From positions 1 through 40,198 of the forward strand of contig JAIYAA010000125.1 of the NCBI GenBank assembly GCA_027489295.1: DNA of 40,198 nt, written 5' to 3'. This document shows, in pieces, positions 18,436-26,985 of this stretch; position 1 is the first letter of the stretch, and each line of letters begins with the position of its first letter. Below the pieces are notes generated by a model, which made no database searches, was not told the DNA's origin, and was given only the letters and a program-made list of their open reading frames with translations. The position numbers and the translations under genes are program-made. The DNA is from Sphingomonadales bacterium. GTDB taxonomy: Bacteria > Pseudomonadota > Alphaproteobacteria > Sphingomonadales > Sphingomonadaceae.

Positions 18436-19968
18436 ATGCCCCGCCTGATCCTTCTCCTCGGCGACCAGCTCAGCGCTGGCGTCTCCTCGCTCGCCGAAGG
18501 CGATCCGGCCGAGGACGTGGTTCTGATGGCCGAGGTCGCTGAGGAGGCGGCCTATGTCCCGCATCACAAGAAGAAGCTCGCCTTCGTCTTCGCGGCGATG
18601 CGGCATTTCGCCGACGAATTGCGCGCGAGCGGCTGGAACGTCCGCTACACCCGGCTCGACGATCCTGCGAACAGCGGCAGCCTCGCCGGCGAGATCGAAC
18701 GGGCGCGCGCTGATCTGGCGCCGGACGAGATCCTCTGCACCGAGCCCGGCGAGTGGCGGCTGCGCGAGGCCCTCGCCGCGGTGCCGGGCCTCACCCTGCT
18801 CCCCGACACGCGCTTCCTCATCGACCCCGCCGGGTTTCGCGCCTGGGCGCAGGGCCGGCGCGGGTTGCGGATGGAATATTTCTACCGCGACATGCGGCGG
18901 CGCACCGGCCTGTTGATGGACGGCGACCAGCCCGCCGGCGGCGAGTGGAACTACGACCACGACAATCGCGGCACCCCGCCGCCCGGCACGACGCCGCCGC
19001 CGCTTCCCGCATTCGAACCCGATGCGATCACCCGCGAGGTGCTCGCGCTGGTCGAAGCACGCTTTCCGGACAATTTCGGTGATCTCCACCCGTTCGCCCT
19101 CGCCGTCACCCGCGCGGACGCGGAACGGGCGCGCGACCATTTTCTCGCCCACGGCCTCCCCCGCTTCGGTGACTATCAGGACGCGATGCGCCGCGGCGAG
19201 CCGATCCTGTTCCACGCGCATCTTGCGCTTTACCTGAACATCGGCCTGCTCGATCCGCTGGACCTATGCCGGCGCGCCGAGGCCGAATGGCGCGCCGGCC
19301 GCGTGCCGATCAACTCGGTCGAGGGCTTTATCCGCCAGATCCTGGGCTGGCGTGAATATGTGCGCGGCATCTACTGGCTCCACATGCCGGGCTATGCGCA
19401 GACGAACGCGCTGGAGGCGCACCGCGCGCTCCCCGACTTCTACTGGACCGGCGCGACCGACATGGCCTGCATCCGCGAGACCGTCGGCCAGACGCGGAGC
19501 CATGCCTATGCGCATCACATCCAGCGGCTCATGGTCACCGGCAATTTCGCGCTGCTGGCGGGCATCGACCCCTATCTGGTCCATGTCTGGTACTTGGCGG
19601 TTTATGCCGACGCCTATGAATGGGTGGAAATGCCCAACACGAACGGCATGGCGCTGTTCGCAGATGGCGGGATCATGGGCTCCAAGCCCTATGCCGCCAG
19701 CGGCGCCTATATCGATCGCATGTCCGATTATTGTGCGGGGTGCCGGTACAAGGTGAAGCTGAAGGCCGGGCCGGATGCCTGCCCGTTCAACTATCTCTAC
19801 TGGGATTTCATCGGTCGTCACCGCGACCGCTTCGCCCGCAACCCGCGGATGGGGCCGATCGTCCGCAACCTCGACCGGATGAGCGACGATCGCAAGGCGG
19901 AGATCCGCGCGGATTCCGCCCGCTTCCTTGATGCGCTGGTGCCGGCGGGGAGCCGCTGGAATGGCTGA
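18436..19968 (+). CDS. phrB: Prokaryotic (6-4) photolyase / FeS-BCP cryptochrome (PhrB/CryB family)
   Basis: A 510-residue flavoprotein of the iron-sulfur bacterial cryptochrome/photolyase family. It repairs UV (6-4) photoproducts or acts as a blue-light sensor. Four cysteines, C345, C433, C436 and C449 (DMACIRE and YCAGCRYK...DACPFN), match the [4Fe-4S] ligands of Agrobacterium PhrB (C350, C438, C441, C454) with a constant offset of five. The His pair H360-H361 in SHAYAHHIQRLM matches the repair-site histidines. The N-terminal alpha/beta domain starts MPRLILLLGDQLS. An ATG three codons earlier (18427) is possible; neither has a strong Shine-Dalgarno. The gene overlaps the next by 8 nt. This family normally carries FAD and 6,7-dimethyl-8-ribityllumazine. 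Confidence 0.95.
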   Translation: MPRLILLLGDQLSAGVSSLAEGDPAEDVVLMAEVAEEAAYVPHHKKKLAFVFAAMRHFADELRASGWNVRYTRLDDPANSGSLAGEIERARADLAPDEILCTEPGEWRLREALAAVPGLTLLPDTRFLIDPAGFRAWAQGRRGLRMEYFYRDMRRRTGLLMDGDQPAGGEWNYDHDNRGTPPPGTTPPPLPAFEPDAITREVLALVEARFPDNFGDLHPFALAVTRADAERARDHFLAHGLPRFGDYQDAMRRGEPILFHAHLALYLNIGLLDPLDLCRRAEAEWRAGRVPINSVEGFIRQILGWREYVRGIYWLHMPGYAQTNALEAHRALPDFYWTGATDMACIRETVGQTRSHAYAHHIQRLMVTGNFALLAGIDPYLVHVWYLAVYADAYEWVEMPNTNGMALFADGGIMGSKPYAASGAYIDRMSDYCAGCRYKVKLKAGPDACPFNYLYWDFIGRHRDRFARNPRMGPIVRNLDRMSDDRKAEIRADSARFLDALVPAGSRWNG

Positions 19969-20332
19969 ACCGCTCACCGTCTGGTATGACGGCGGCTGCC
20001 CGCTTTGCACGCGGGAGATCGCGCTGATGCGCCGGCTTGATCGGCGTGGCAGGCTCCGCTTCGTCGACGTCAGCGACGGGGCGACGAGCTGCCCGCTGGA
20101 CCGGGCCGATCTGCTCGCGCGCTTCCATGTCAGTGATGCACGCGGCCGCTTCTACAGTGGCGCGGCGGCCTTCGCGGCGATGTGGCGGGCGATCCCGCTG
20201 CTGCGGCCGCTGGGCTTGCTCGCGTTGCTCCCCGGGGCCACCTGGGGTCTCGAACGGCTGTACCGCGCCTTTCTGCGCATTCGGCCGACACTCCAGCGCT
20301 GGATGCGCGAAAGGGATCGACATGGCGGATGA
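19961..20332 (+). CDS. DCC family (DUF393) thiol-disulfide protein
   Basis: A 123-residue DUF393 protein. The N-terminus VWYDGGCPLCTREI has the family DxxCxxC motif (D10, C13, C16), thioredoxin-like in arrangement, followed by RLRFVDVSD and a hydrophobic amphipathic middle. The biochemical role is unproven; thiol-disulfide exchange is inferred from the motif. It overlaps the photolyase stop by 8 nt and its own end overlaps the ABC1 kinase start by 11 nt, so the three are almost certainly translated from one message. Confidence 0.88.
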   Translation: MAEPLTVWYDGGCPLCTREIALMRRLDRRGRLRFVDVSDGATSCPLDRADLLARFHVSDARGRFYSGAAAFAAMWRAIPLLRPLGLLALLPGATWGLERLYRAFLRIRPTLQRWMRERDRHGG

Positions 20333-21650
20333 TCGTTACGAGGGCCGGGCACGGGCCGTCCCCAAGGGCCGCCTGTCGCGCTTCGGCGTCATGGGGCGCC
20401 TCGCCGGCGGCGTTGCCGGCAATGTGCTGGCGGAAGGAGCCAAGCGTCTCGTCGCCGGTGAACGCCCACAGCTGCGCGACCTGGTCCTCACCCCCGGCAA
20501 CGTCGCCCGCGCCACCGAACAGCTGGCCCAGCTGCGCGGCGCGGCGATGAAGCTGGGCCAGATGATTTCGCTCGATGCCGGCGATGTGCTTCCCGACGAG
20601 CTGACCCAGATCCTCGCCCGCCTCCGCGACCGCGCGCACCACATGCCGCCCGCGCAGCTCCAGCAGGTGCTGGCGCGCGAATGGGGCGCCGACTGGAGGC
20701 GCCGCTTCGCGCTGTTCGAGGCGCATCCGGTGGCCGCCGCCTCGATCGGCCAGGTCCACCGCGCCCGCCTGCCCGACGGGCGGATGCTGGCGATCAAGGT
20801 CCAGTATCCGGGCGTGCGTGAAAGCATCGACGCCGATGTCGATAATGTCGCGACGCTGCTTCGCTTCTCCGGGCTCCTGCCCAAGGGCCTCGACATCGCG
20901 CCCCTGCTCGGCGAGGCCAAGCGCCAGCTGCACGACGAGGCGGACTATGTCCGCGAGGCGGCGATGATGACGCGCTATGCCGATCACCTCGCCGGCGACG
21001 ACCGCTATCTCGTCCCCCGCCCGGTGCCCGAGCTCTCGACCGTCAACGTACTGGCGATGGATTATATCACCGCCAAGCCGATCGAGAGCCTGGAAACGGC
21101 CGATCAGGACGAGCGCAACCGCGCGACCACCGCGCTGATCGACCTCGTCCTGCACGAGCTGTTCACCTTCTCCTTCATCCAGACCGATCCGAATTTCGCC
21201 AATTACCGCTACCAGCCGGAAAGCGGGCGGCTGGTGCTACTGGATTTCGGCGCCGCAATGCCGGTTTCCGATGCGATCGCGGCGGGATACAGAAATCTGC
21301 TGCGGGCCGGTCTCAACAGCGACGCCGCGTCGGTACGGGCAGCCGCGCTCGAGCTGGGCTTCTTCAGCCCGGCGGCACTGGAGCGCCATCCCGGCGTGAT
21401 CGACCGGATGATCGGCCTGATCCTCGAGCAGACCGATCGCGCCGACGACTTCGACTTCGGCGATCGCAGCTTCCTCCAGGCCATGCGCGGCGAGGGCATG
21501 CAGATGGTGGAGGATCGCGCCGTATGGCACGTACCGCCCGCCGACACGCTGTTCGTCCAGCGCAAGATCAGCGGCATGGCGCTGCTGGCGGCACGGTTGA
21601 AGGCGCGGGTCGCCTTACGCGGCCTCGTCGGGGCGCGGCTCGCTCAATAG
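20322..21650 (+). CDS. ABC1/AarF-family atypical kinase, COQ8-like
   Basis: A 442-residue ABC1 (UbiB/ADCK) atypical kinase. Hallmarks are the KxGQ motif at 77-80 (AMKLGQMIS), the Ala-rich nucleotide loop AAASIGQV (138-145), K159 in AIKVQYPG, a catalytic QTDPNFANY (D289, N291) and DFG at 308-310. The QTDPN-type loop is closer to mitochondrial COQ8/ADCK3-4 than to bacterial UbiB, which has an HxDxHPGN form. Members support ubiquinone synthesis or other membrane lipid metabolism. The start follows AAAGGGA inside the DUF393 end. The 3' end overlaps the convergent SDR gene by 7 nt. Confidence 0.9.
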   Translation: MADDRYEGRARAVPKGRLSRFGVMGRLAGGVAGNVLAEGAKRLVAGERPQLRDLVLTPGNVARATEQLAQLRGAAMKLGQMISLDAGDVLPDELTQILARLRDRAHHMPPAQLQQVLAREWGADWRRRFALFEAHPVAAASIGQVHRARLPDGRMLAIKVQYPGVRESIDADVDNVATLLRFSGLLPKGLDIAPLLGEAKRQLHDEADYVREAAMMTRYADHLAGDDRYLVPRPVPELSTVNVLAMDYITAKPIESLETADQDERNRATTALIDLVLHELFTFSFIQTDPNFANYRYQPESGRLVLLDFGAAMPVSDAIAAGYRNLLRAGLNSDAASVRAAALELGFFSPAALERHPGVIDRMIGLILEQTDRADDFDFGDRSFLQAMRGEGMQMVEDRAVWHVPPADTLFVQRKISGMALLAARLKARVALRGLVGARLAQ

Positions 21651-22360
21651 GGGATGCGGGCGCCGTCCCAGGCGAAGATGCCGCCCGAATCCTCGGGGGA
21701 CAGCTGGTTGAGAACGCCGAGCAGATAGGCCGCGCTAGCATCCGGAGAAAATAGCTTTTCTGGCGCGACCCCGCGCTGGAACGGCGCGGAAAGCGCGCTG
21801 TCCACTGTCCCCGGATGCAGCCCCGCGACGATGGCGTGCGGATGCGTCCGGCGAAGCTCGATCGCGAAATTGACGAGCAGCATGTTGAGCGCCGCCTTGG
21901 ACGCGCGGTAGCTGTGCCAGCCGCCCAGCCGGTTGTCTGCGATCGAGCCGACCCGCGCCGACAGCGCGGCGAACACCGCCCGACGCTCGCGCGACAGCAG
22001 CGGCAGGAAATGCTTGGCGATCAGCGCCGGGCCGATCGTGTTGACCGCGAAGACTTCCGCCATCGCAGCCCCATCCAGCGCCCGATAGGCCTTTTCCGGT
22101 GCGGGACCCCCTGCCCGGTGCAGCAGCCCGCTGGCGATGAAGACGAGATCGATCGGACCCTCGACCTTCGCCGCAGCCGCTGCGATGCTCGCCTCATCGG
22201 TGAGGTCGAAGGCAAAGGGCACGCGCCGCGCTTCGGTCTGCGGCGCGGGATTGCGGCTGCCCAGATAGATCCGCTCGATCGAGGGATCGTCCGCCAGCCG
22301 CGCCGCCACCGCGGCTCCGATCCCGCCCGACACTCCGAAGATCACCGCTTGGCTGGCCAT
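21644..22360 (-). CDS. Short-chain dehydrogenase (C-factor-like SDR)
   Basis: A 238-residue classical SDR. The Rossmann glycine motif GVSGGIG is at residues 9-15, the adenine-site Asp in FDLTD, NTIGPALIA is the NAG-type helix, and the catalytic set is SARVGS, then YRASK (YxxxK) with LHPGTVDSALS after it. It resembles CsgA/C-factor-like SDRs that accompany photolyase genes in several proteobacteria. Substrate is unknown. It is transcribed toward the ABC1 kinase gene, with overlapping 3' ends, and divergently from the DUF481 gene. Confidence 0.9.
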   Translation of the reverse strand: MASQAVIFGVSGGIGAAVAARLADDPSIERIYLGSRNPAPQTEARRVPFAFDLTDEASIAAAAAKVEGPIDLVFIASGLLHRAGGPAPEKAYRALDGAAMAEVFAVNTIGPALIAKHFLPLLSRERRAVFAALSARVGSIADNRLGGWHSYRASKAALNMLLVNFAIELRRTHPHAIVAGLHPGTVDSALSAPFQRGVAPEKLFSPDASAAYLLGVLNQLSPEDSGGIFAWDGARIPY

Positions 22361-22423
22361 TGCACTTTCTCGCTTTCCCGCCGGCTCTCGACGCTGCCCT
22401 TGTTGGCGACAACCTGCCCCCGT

Positions 22424-22449
22424 GGCCGTTCGTTGAGGCCATTCGTTGT
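22424..22449 (+). repeat. Two tandem 13-bp direct repeats upstream of SDR and DUF481 genes
   Basis: GGCCGTTCGTTGA (22424-22436) is followed immediately by GGCCATTCGTTGT (22437-22449), 11 of 13 positions identical. A short inverted repeat GTTG-GCGA-CAAC lies just left (22402-22413). The 147-bp divergent gap has no gene, so the repeats are candidate operator half-sites. Confidence 0.45.
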
Positions 22450-22507
22450 GCAGGTGCGATAGCCTGCCCTTTTTGCGCCCCGAAACTATGGCTAGGACAA
22501 GCCTGTC

Positions 22508-23395
22508 ATGCGTGTCCTGCTCCTCGCCCTCCCGCTGCTGCTCGCAAACGCCGAGGATCCGCCGATCCCGCCGACGATCAAGGCGATGCTCGACGCGGCC
22601 ATGAGCTCGGGCAACGAAGCCGATGTCGCGGTGATCGTCAAATATGCGAAGACGGCCGATCCGGCGAGCGCGCCGCTGGTGGCGAGGATCGCTGGCGACT
22701 GGCGCTCGAAGCGCCGCGAGGTGGCCCAGCAGGCGCTGCGCGAGGCGCATTTCCTGCAGTTGGTGAAGGGGCATGTCGAACTCGGCGGCTATGTCACCAC
22801 CGGCAATTCGGAGAATATCGGCGTTACCGCTGCCGCCGAAGTGAAGCGCGAGGGCATCGAATGGCGCCACAAGCTGCGCGTCCAGGCCGATTATCAGGAA
22901 AGCCTGGGGGTCACCACCCGCGAGCGCTACCTCGCCGCCTATGAACCCAACTGGAAGTTCGACAGCCGCGCTTATATGTACGGCGCGGCGCAATATGAAA
23001 GCGACCGCTTCTCCGGCTTCGGCGATCGTATCTCAATATCGACCGGCGCGGGCTACAGCGCGATCAAGAATTCGGCGGTGAAGCTCGATGTCGAATTGGG
23101 GCCGGCATATCGCTACACCCGCTTCATCGGCGCGCCGTCGGAGAACAACATCGCCGCGCGCGGATCGCTCGATTTCGCCTGGAAGCTCTCGCGCGGCATG
23201 TCGGTCACCCAGACCGCCTCGGCCTATATCGAGAAGGACAACAGCACCGTCGCGACAAAGTCGGCGTTGCTGGCGCGGCTGATCGGGCCGCTTTCGGCGC
23301 AGCTGAGCTACACGGTCCAGTATGAAAGCGCCCCGCCGCTCGGGCGCGTGACCACGGATACCACCAGCCGCGCGGCGCTCGTGCTCGATTTCTGA
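22508..23395 (+). CDS. DUF481 outer-membrane beta-barrel protein
   Basis: A 295-residue protein of the DUF481 (YdiY-like, 'salt-induced outer membrane protein') family. A short signal peptide ends near residue 15 (LLLANA). A helical N-terminal segment (about 20-80) precedes a barrel region. That region starts GHVELGGYVTTGNSE, continues with alternating strands such as RERYLAAYEPNWKFDSRAYM and SSINS-like turns, and ends with the C-terminal Phe typical of barrel proteins. Function is not known; the barrel may be a channel or structural protein. Divergent from the SDR. Confidence 0.85.
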   Translation: MRVLLLALPLLLANAEDPPIPPTIKAMLDAAMSSGNEADVAVIVKYAKTADPASAPLVARIAGDWRSKRREVAQQALREAHFLQLVKGHVELGGYVTTGNSENIGVTAAAEVKREGIEWRHKLRVQADYQESLGVTTRERYLAAYEPNWKFDSRAYMYGAAQYESDRFSGFGDRISISTGAGYSAIKNSAVKLDVELGPAYRYTRFIGAPSENNIAARGSLDFAWKLSRGMSVTQTASAYIEKDNSTVATKSALLARLIGPLSAQLSYTVQYESAPPLGRVTTDTTSRAALVLDF

Positions 23396-23445
23396 ACCGC
23401 CGCAAGGGGTGTTCAACGCCCCCGGTTCCGGTCTACCACAGCTGC

Positions 23446-24654
23446 ATGGACAAGCTTTCCGCGAGTGAACGGACGGCGATCGAGCGCGCCCAGACTGCGC
23501 CGATGCTGGAGAGGACCCTGGACTGGACGGCGGTCAACAGCGGCACGCGCAATCTCGCCGGGCTGGCGACGATGGCGGGCATGCTGGCGGATGCCTTTTC
23601 GGTGTTGCCGGGTACGCTCGAACTGGCCGAGCCCGAGCCGGTGGAGACCGTCACCCCCGCAGGCGCGGTCGAGCCGCTGGCGCATGGCGGGCACCTCCTG
23701 CTCACGGTGCGCCCCGGTGCCCCGGTGCAGTTGCTCTTCACCGGCCACATGGACACGGTGTTCGCCGTCGACCACCCCTTTCAGCGTGCCCGGTGGCTGG
23801 ACAGCGGCCATCTCAACGCGCCGGGTGCCGCCGACATGAAGGGGGGGCTGGCGCTCCTCCTCGCCGCGCTGGAGGCAGTCGAGGCGAGCCCGGTGGCAGC
23901 CCGGCTCGGCTATACGGTGCTGATCAATTCGGACGAGGAAACCGGCTCGCTCTCCTCGCGCGGGCTGATCGCGCGGGTGGCGCAGGGCAAAGCAGCGGCA
24001 CTCACCTATGAGCCCGCGCTCCCCGATGGTACGCTGGCGGGCGCACGCGGAGGCACCGGCAATTTCTCGCTCGTCGTGCAGGGCCGTAGCGCCCATGCCG
24101 GGCGCAATCCCGACGACGGCAGGAATGCCCTGGTCGCCGCCGCCGCGCTCGCGGTGCAGCTTGCAGCGGCGAAGGCCCCCGGCCTGTCGGTGAACCCGGC
24201 GCGGATCGACGGCGGCGGGCCGAACAATGTCGTCCCCGATCTCGCGATCCTGCGCGTCAACTTCCGTCCCGGCGATGCCGCCGCCACGGCGCTAGCCCAG
24301 GCCGCGCTGGATGATGCAATTGCGACCGTCAGCGCCGCGCACGACGTGCACATACACCTGCATGGCAGTTTCAACCGACCGCCAAAACCCATTGATTCGC
24401 AATCCGCTCGCCTTTTCGACCTGGTTCGCGATGCGGGCGCGGACCTCGGGCTGCCGATCGCCTGGAAGGCGACCGGCGGCGTATGCGACGGCAACAACAT
24501 CGCCGCCTGCGGCGTGCCGGTGGTCGACACCATGGGCGCCCGCGGCGGCGCCATTCATTCCACGGAGGAATTTCTGATCCCCGAAAGCCTGCCCGAGCGC
24601 GCCGCGCTCTCGGTCCTCACCATCCTCCGCCTCGCCGAGCGAGGCCGCGCATGA
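23446..24654 (+). CDS. M20-family amidohydrolase in the AST operon
   Basis: A 402-residue zinc hydrolase of the M20 group (carboxypeptidase G2/acetylornithine deacetylase-like). Metal and catalytic residues: H101 and D103 in FTGHMDTVF, bridging D130 in GAADMKGG, general base E164 and ligand E165 in NSDEETGS, and a late His in GGAIHSTEEF. The dimerisation insert begins about residue 190 with GGTGNFSLVVQGRSAHAG. Its stop overlaps the astA ATG (ATGA), so it belongs to the arginine succinyltransferase operon. N-acyl amino acid removal is expected. An attractive guess is hydrolysis of N-succinylglutamate in place of AstE, which is not in the window. Confidence 0.85.
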   Translation: MDKLSASERTAIERAQTAPMLERTLDWTAVNSGTRNLAGLATMAGMLADAFSVLPGTLELAEPEPVETVTPAGAVEPLAHGGHLLLTVRPGAPVQLLFTGHMDTVFAVDHPFQRARWLDSGHLNAPGAADMKGGLALLLAALEAVEASPVAARLGYTVLINSDEETGSLSSRGLIARVAQGKAAALTYEPALPDGTLAGARGGTGNFSLVVQGRSAHAGRNPDDGRNALVAAAALAVQLAAAKAPGLSVNPARIDGGGPNNVVPDLAILRVNFRPGDAAATALAQAALDDAIATVSAAHDVHIHLHGSFNRPPKPIDSQSARLFDLVRDAGADLGLPIAWKATGGVCDGNNIAACGVPVVDTMGARGGAIHSTEEFLIPESLPERAALSVLTILRLAERGRA

Positions 24655-25667
24655 CCAGCTTCCGCATCCGCGCCGCACGCGAGGAGGATCTTCAGCCCTT
24701 GTACGAGATGGCGAAGCTAACCGGCGGTGGATTCACGAATTTACCACCCGACAAGCCGGCTCTGCGCGCCAAGCTGGAACGCAGCCACGAAGCCTTTGCG
24801 CGTACCGACGAGGATGCCGAGGTCGACGATCTGTTCGTGCTGATCCTCGAGAACCTCACCACCGGCGAAGTCCGCGGCACGTGCCAGATCTTCACCCGCG
24901 TCGGCATGAAGTGGCCGTTCTACAGCTACCGCATGGGCACGGTGACCAAGCACAGCCAGGAGCTGAAGCGCACGTTTCGCGCGGAAATCCTCAGCCTGGT
25001 CAACGATCTTGAGGGGTGCAGCGAAGTCGGCGGGCTGTTCCTCCACCCCGGTGAGCGCGCCGGTGGCCTGGGCCTGCTCCTCGCCCGCGCGCGCTATCTG
25101 TTCATCGCCCAGCACCGTGCGCGCTTCGCCGATCGGATCCTTGCCGAACTGCGCGGGGTGATCGACGAGGCCGGTGGATCCCCCTTCTGGGACGGGGTCG
25201 CCGGGCGCTTCTTCGGCATGAACTTCCAGCAGGCTGATGAATTCAACGCCACCCATGGCAACCAGTTCATCGCCGACCTGATGCCCAAGCACCCCGTCTA
25301 CACGGCGATGCTTTCCGAGCATGCGCGGGCGGTGATCGGCCTGCCCCACCCTTCCGGCCGCGCCGCGATGCGCATGCTGGAAAATGAAGGGTTTGCGTTC
25401 GAAAGCTATATCGACATCTTCGACGGCGGCCCGACCATGACGGCGCGGGTCGACCAGGTGAAGACGGTCCGCGAGGCGCAGCACGCCTCGGTAGCGGCGA
25501 TCCTGGCGGGCGGCGAGCCGGCGCTGGTGGCGACGGGCCGGCTGGCAGACTTCCAGGCGGCGCTCGCCCAGGTGACGCCGAGCGAGGGCGGCGTCGCGCT
25601 CGATCCGGTGGCGGCGGAAGCGCTCGGACTTCAGACGGGTGATGAACTTCTGTGGGTAGCCCGTTGA
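24651..25667 (+). CDS. astA: Arginine N-succinyltransferase
   Basis: A 338-residue enzyme that succinylates L-arginine from succinyl-CoA, the first step of the ammonia-producing AST catabolic route. The N-terminus RIRAAREEDLQPLYEMAKLTGGGFTNLP and later motifs (SEVGGLFLHP, FWDGVAGRFFGMNF, AMRMLENEGF, DIFDGGPTM) are diagnostic of AstA. It shares ATGA with the upstream M20 gene and TGATG with astB, showing a translationally coupled operon. astC and astD must be elsewhere. Confidence 0.95.
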   Translation: MTSFRIRAAREEDLQPLYEMAKLTGGGFTNLPPDKPALRAKLERSHEAFARTDEDAEVDDLFVLILENLTTGEVRGTCQIFTRVGMKWPFYSYRMGTVTKHSQELKRTFRAEILSLVNDLEGCSEVGGLFLHPGERAGGLGLLLARARYLFIAQHRARFADRILAELRGVIDEAGGSPFWDGVAGRFFGMNFQQADEFNATHGNQFIADLMPKHPVYTAMLSEHARAVIGLPHPSGRAAMRMLENEGFAFESYIDIFDGGPTMTARVDQVKTVREAQHASVAAILAGGEPALVATGRLADFQAALAQVTPSEGGVALDPVAAEALGLQTGDELLWVAR

Positions 25668-26926
25668 TGCGCGTCGAGATCAACTTCGACGGCATCGTCG
25701 GTCCCAGCCACAATTATGCCGGTCTAAGCCATGGCAACCTCGCCGCGACACGCAATCGCGGTCAGGTTTCGCGCCCGCGCGCCGCGGCGCTGCAGGGCAT
25801 CGCCAAGATGCGCGCCAACCTCGTGCTCGGGCTGCCCCAAGGCATCCTGTTGCCGCACACCCGGCCCGATCATCGCTGGCTGGCGCAACTCGGCCTAAGC
25901 TATGCGCATGCGCCGCCGCACAGCCAGGCCCAGGCGCTCTCCGCCTCGCCGATGTGGGCCGCGAACGCCGCGACCGTGTCGCCGGCGCCCGACACCGCCG
26001 ACGGCCGCTGCCACCTCAGCGTCGCCAACCTTGTCACCATGCCGCATCGCAGCCATGAATGGCCCGAGACGCTGGCGCAGCTGCGCCTCGCCTTCGCCCA
26101 CCCGGCCTTTGCGGTGCACGGCCCCGTACCGGCCTCGTTCGGCGACGAAGGTGCCGCCAACCATATGCGGCTCGCCGCCGCGCACGATGCGCCGGGCGTG
26201 GAGGTGTTCGTCTACGGCGTCGCGGGTGGCCCCTTCCCGGCGCGGCAGCACCCCGATGCCAGCGCGGCCATTGCCCGGCGCCACCTGCTCGATCCCGAGC
26301 GCACGCTGTTCGTGCAGCAGTCCGAGGAAGCGATCGCCGCAGGCGCGTTCCACAACGACGTCGTCGCCGTGGCCAATGGTCGGGTGCTGTTCGCGCACGA
26401 ACATGCCTTCGCCGACAAGGACCGCTTCTACGATCGCCTGCGCCGCGTGATGCCCGAGGTGGAGATCGTAGAAGTGCCGGCCGCGCAGGTCAGCCTCGCC
26501 GACGCGATCGCCTCCTATCTGTTCAACGCCCAGCTGGTGACGCTGCCGGGCAGCGAGACCGGACTGGTGCTGCCCGGTGAGGCGCGCGAGACGCCGGCGG
26601 TGTGGAACTGGCTGACCGCGCATGTCGCCGGCAACGGCCCGATCCGCCGGCTGGAAGTGGTAGACGTGCGCGAATCCATGGCGAATGGCGGCGGCCCGGC
26701 CTGTCTGCGGCTGCGCGTCGTCGCCGACCCTGCGACGATCGATCCGCGCTTTCTGGTCGACCACGCCAAGCTCGATCGCATTGCCGGCATCGTCGAGGCC
26801 TATTGGCCAGAGGCGATCGATCCCGCCGCGATCGCGGACCCTGCGCTCGTCATCCGCATCGAAGCGGCCCGCCGCGCGCTGCTGGAAACGCTCGAGATTG
26901 TCGAGTTAATTGACGCTTTACCATAG
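25667..26926 (+). CDS. astB: N-succinylarginine dihydrolase
   Basis: A 419-residue amidinotransferase-fold hydrolase that converts N2-succinylarginine to N2-succinylornithine with release of two NH3 and CO2. The catalytic triad of the family is recognisable: E161 in GDEGAANHMR, H229 in GAFHNDVV, and C346 in NGGGPACLRL. FDGIVGPSHNYAGLSHGN at the N-terminus is an AstB signature. The ATG at 25667 overlaps the astA stop; a GTG five codons upstream exists but lacks support. Confidence 0.96.
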   Translation: MRVEINFDGIVGPSHNYAGLSHGNLAATRNRGQVSRPRAAALQGIAKMRANLVLGLPQGILLPHTRPDHRWLAQLGLSYAHAPPHSQAQALSASPMWAANAATVSPAPDTADGRCHLSVANLVTMPHRSHEWPETLAQLRLAFAHPAFAVHGPVPASFGDEGAANHMRLAAAHDAPGVEVFVYGVAGGPFPARQHPDASAAIARRHLLDPERTLFVQQSEEAIAAGAFHNDVVAVANGRVLFAHEHAFADKDRFYDRLRRVMPEVEIVEVPAAQVSLADAIASYLFNAQLVTLPGSETGLVLPGEARETPAVWNWLTAHVAGNGPIRRLEVVDVRESMANGGGPACLRLRVVADPATIDPRFLVDHAKLDRIAGIVEAYWPEAIDPAAIADPALVIRIEAARRALLETLEIVELIDALP

Positions 26927-26985
26927 TGGCATGCACAAAAACGGCGCAAATCCGGGTCTGGCACGCGGCTTGCTGCGTGCCACAC

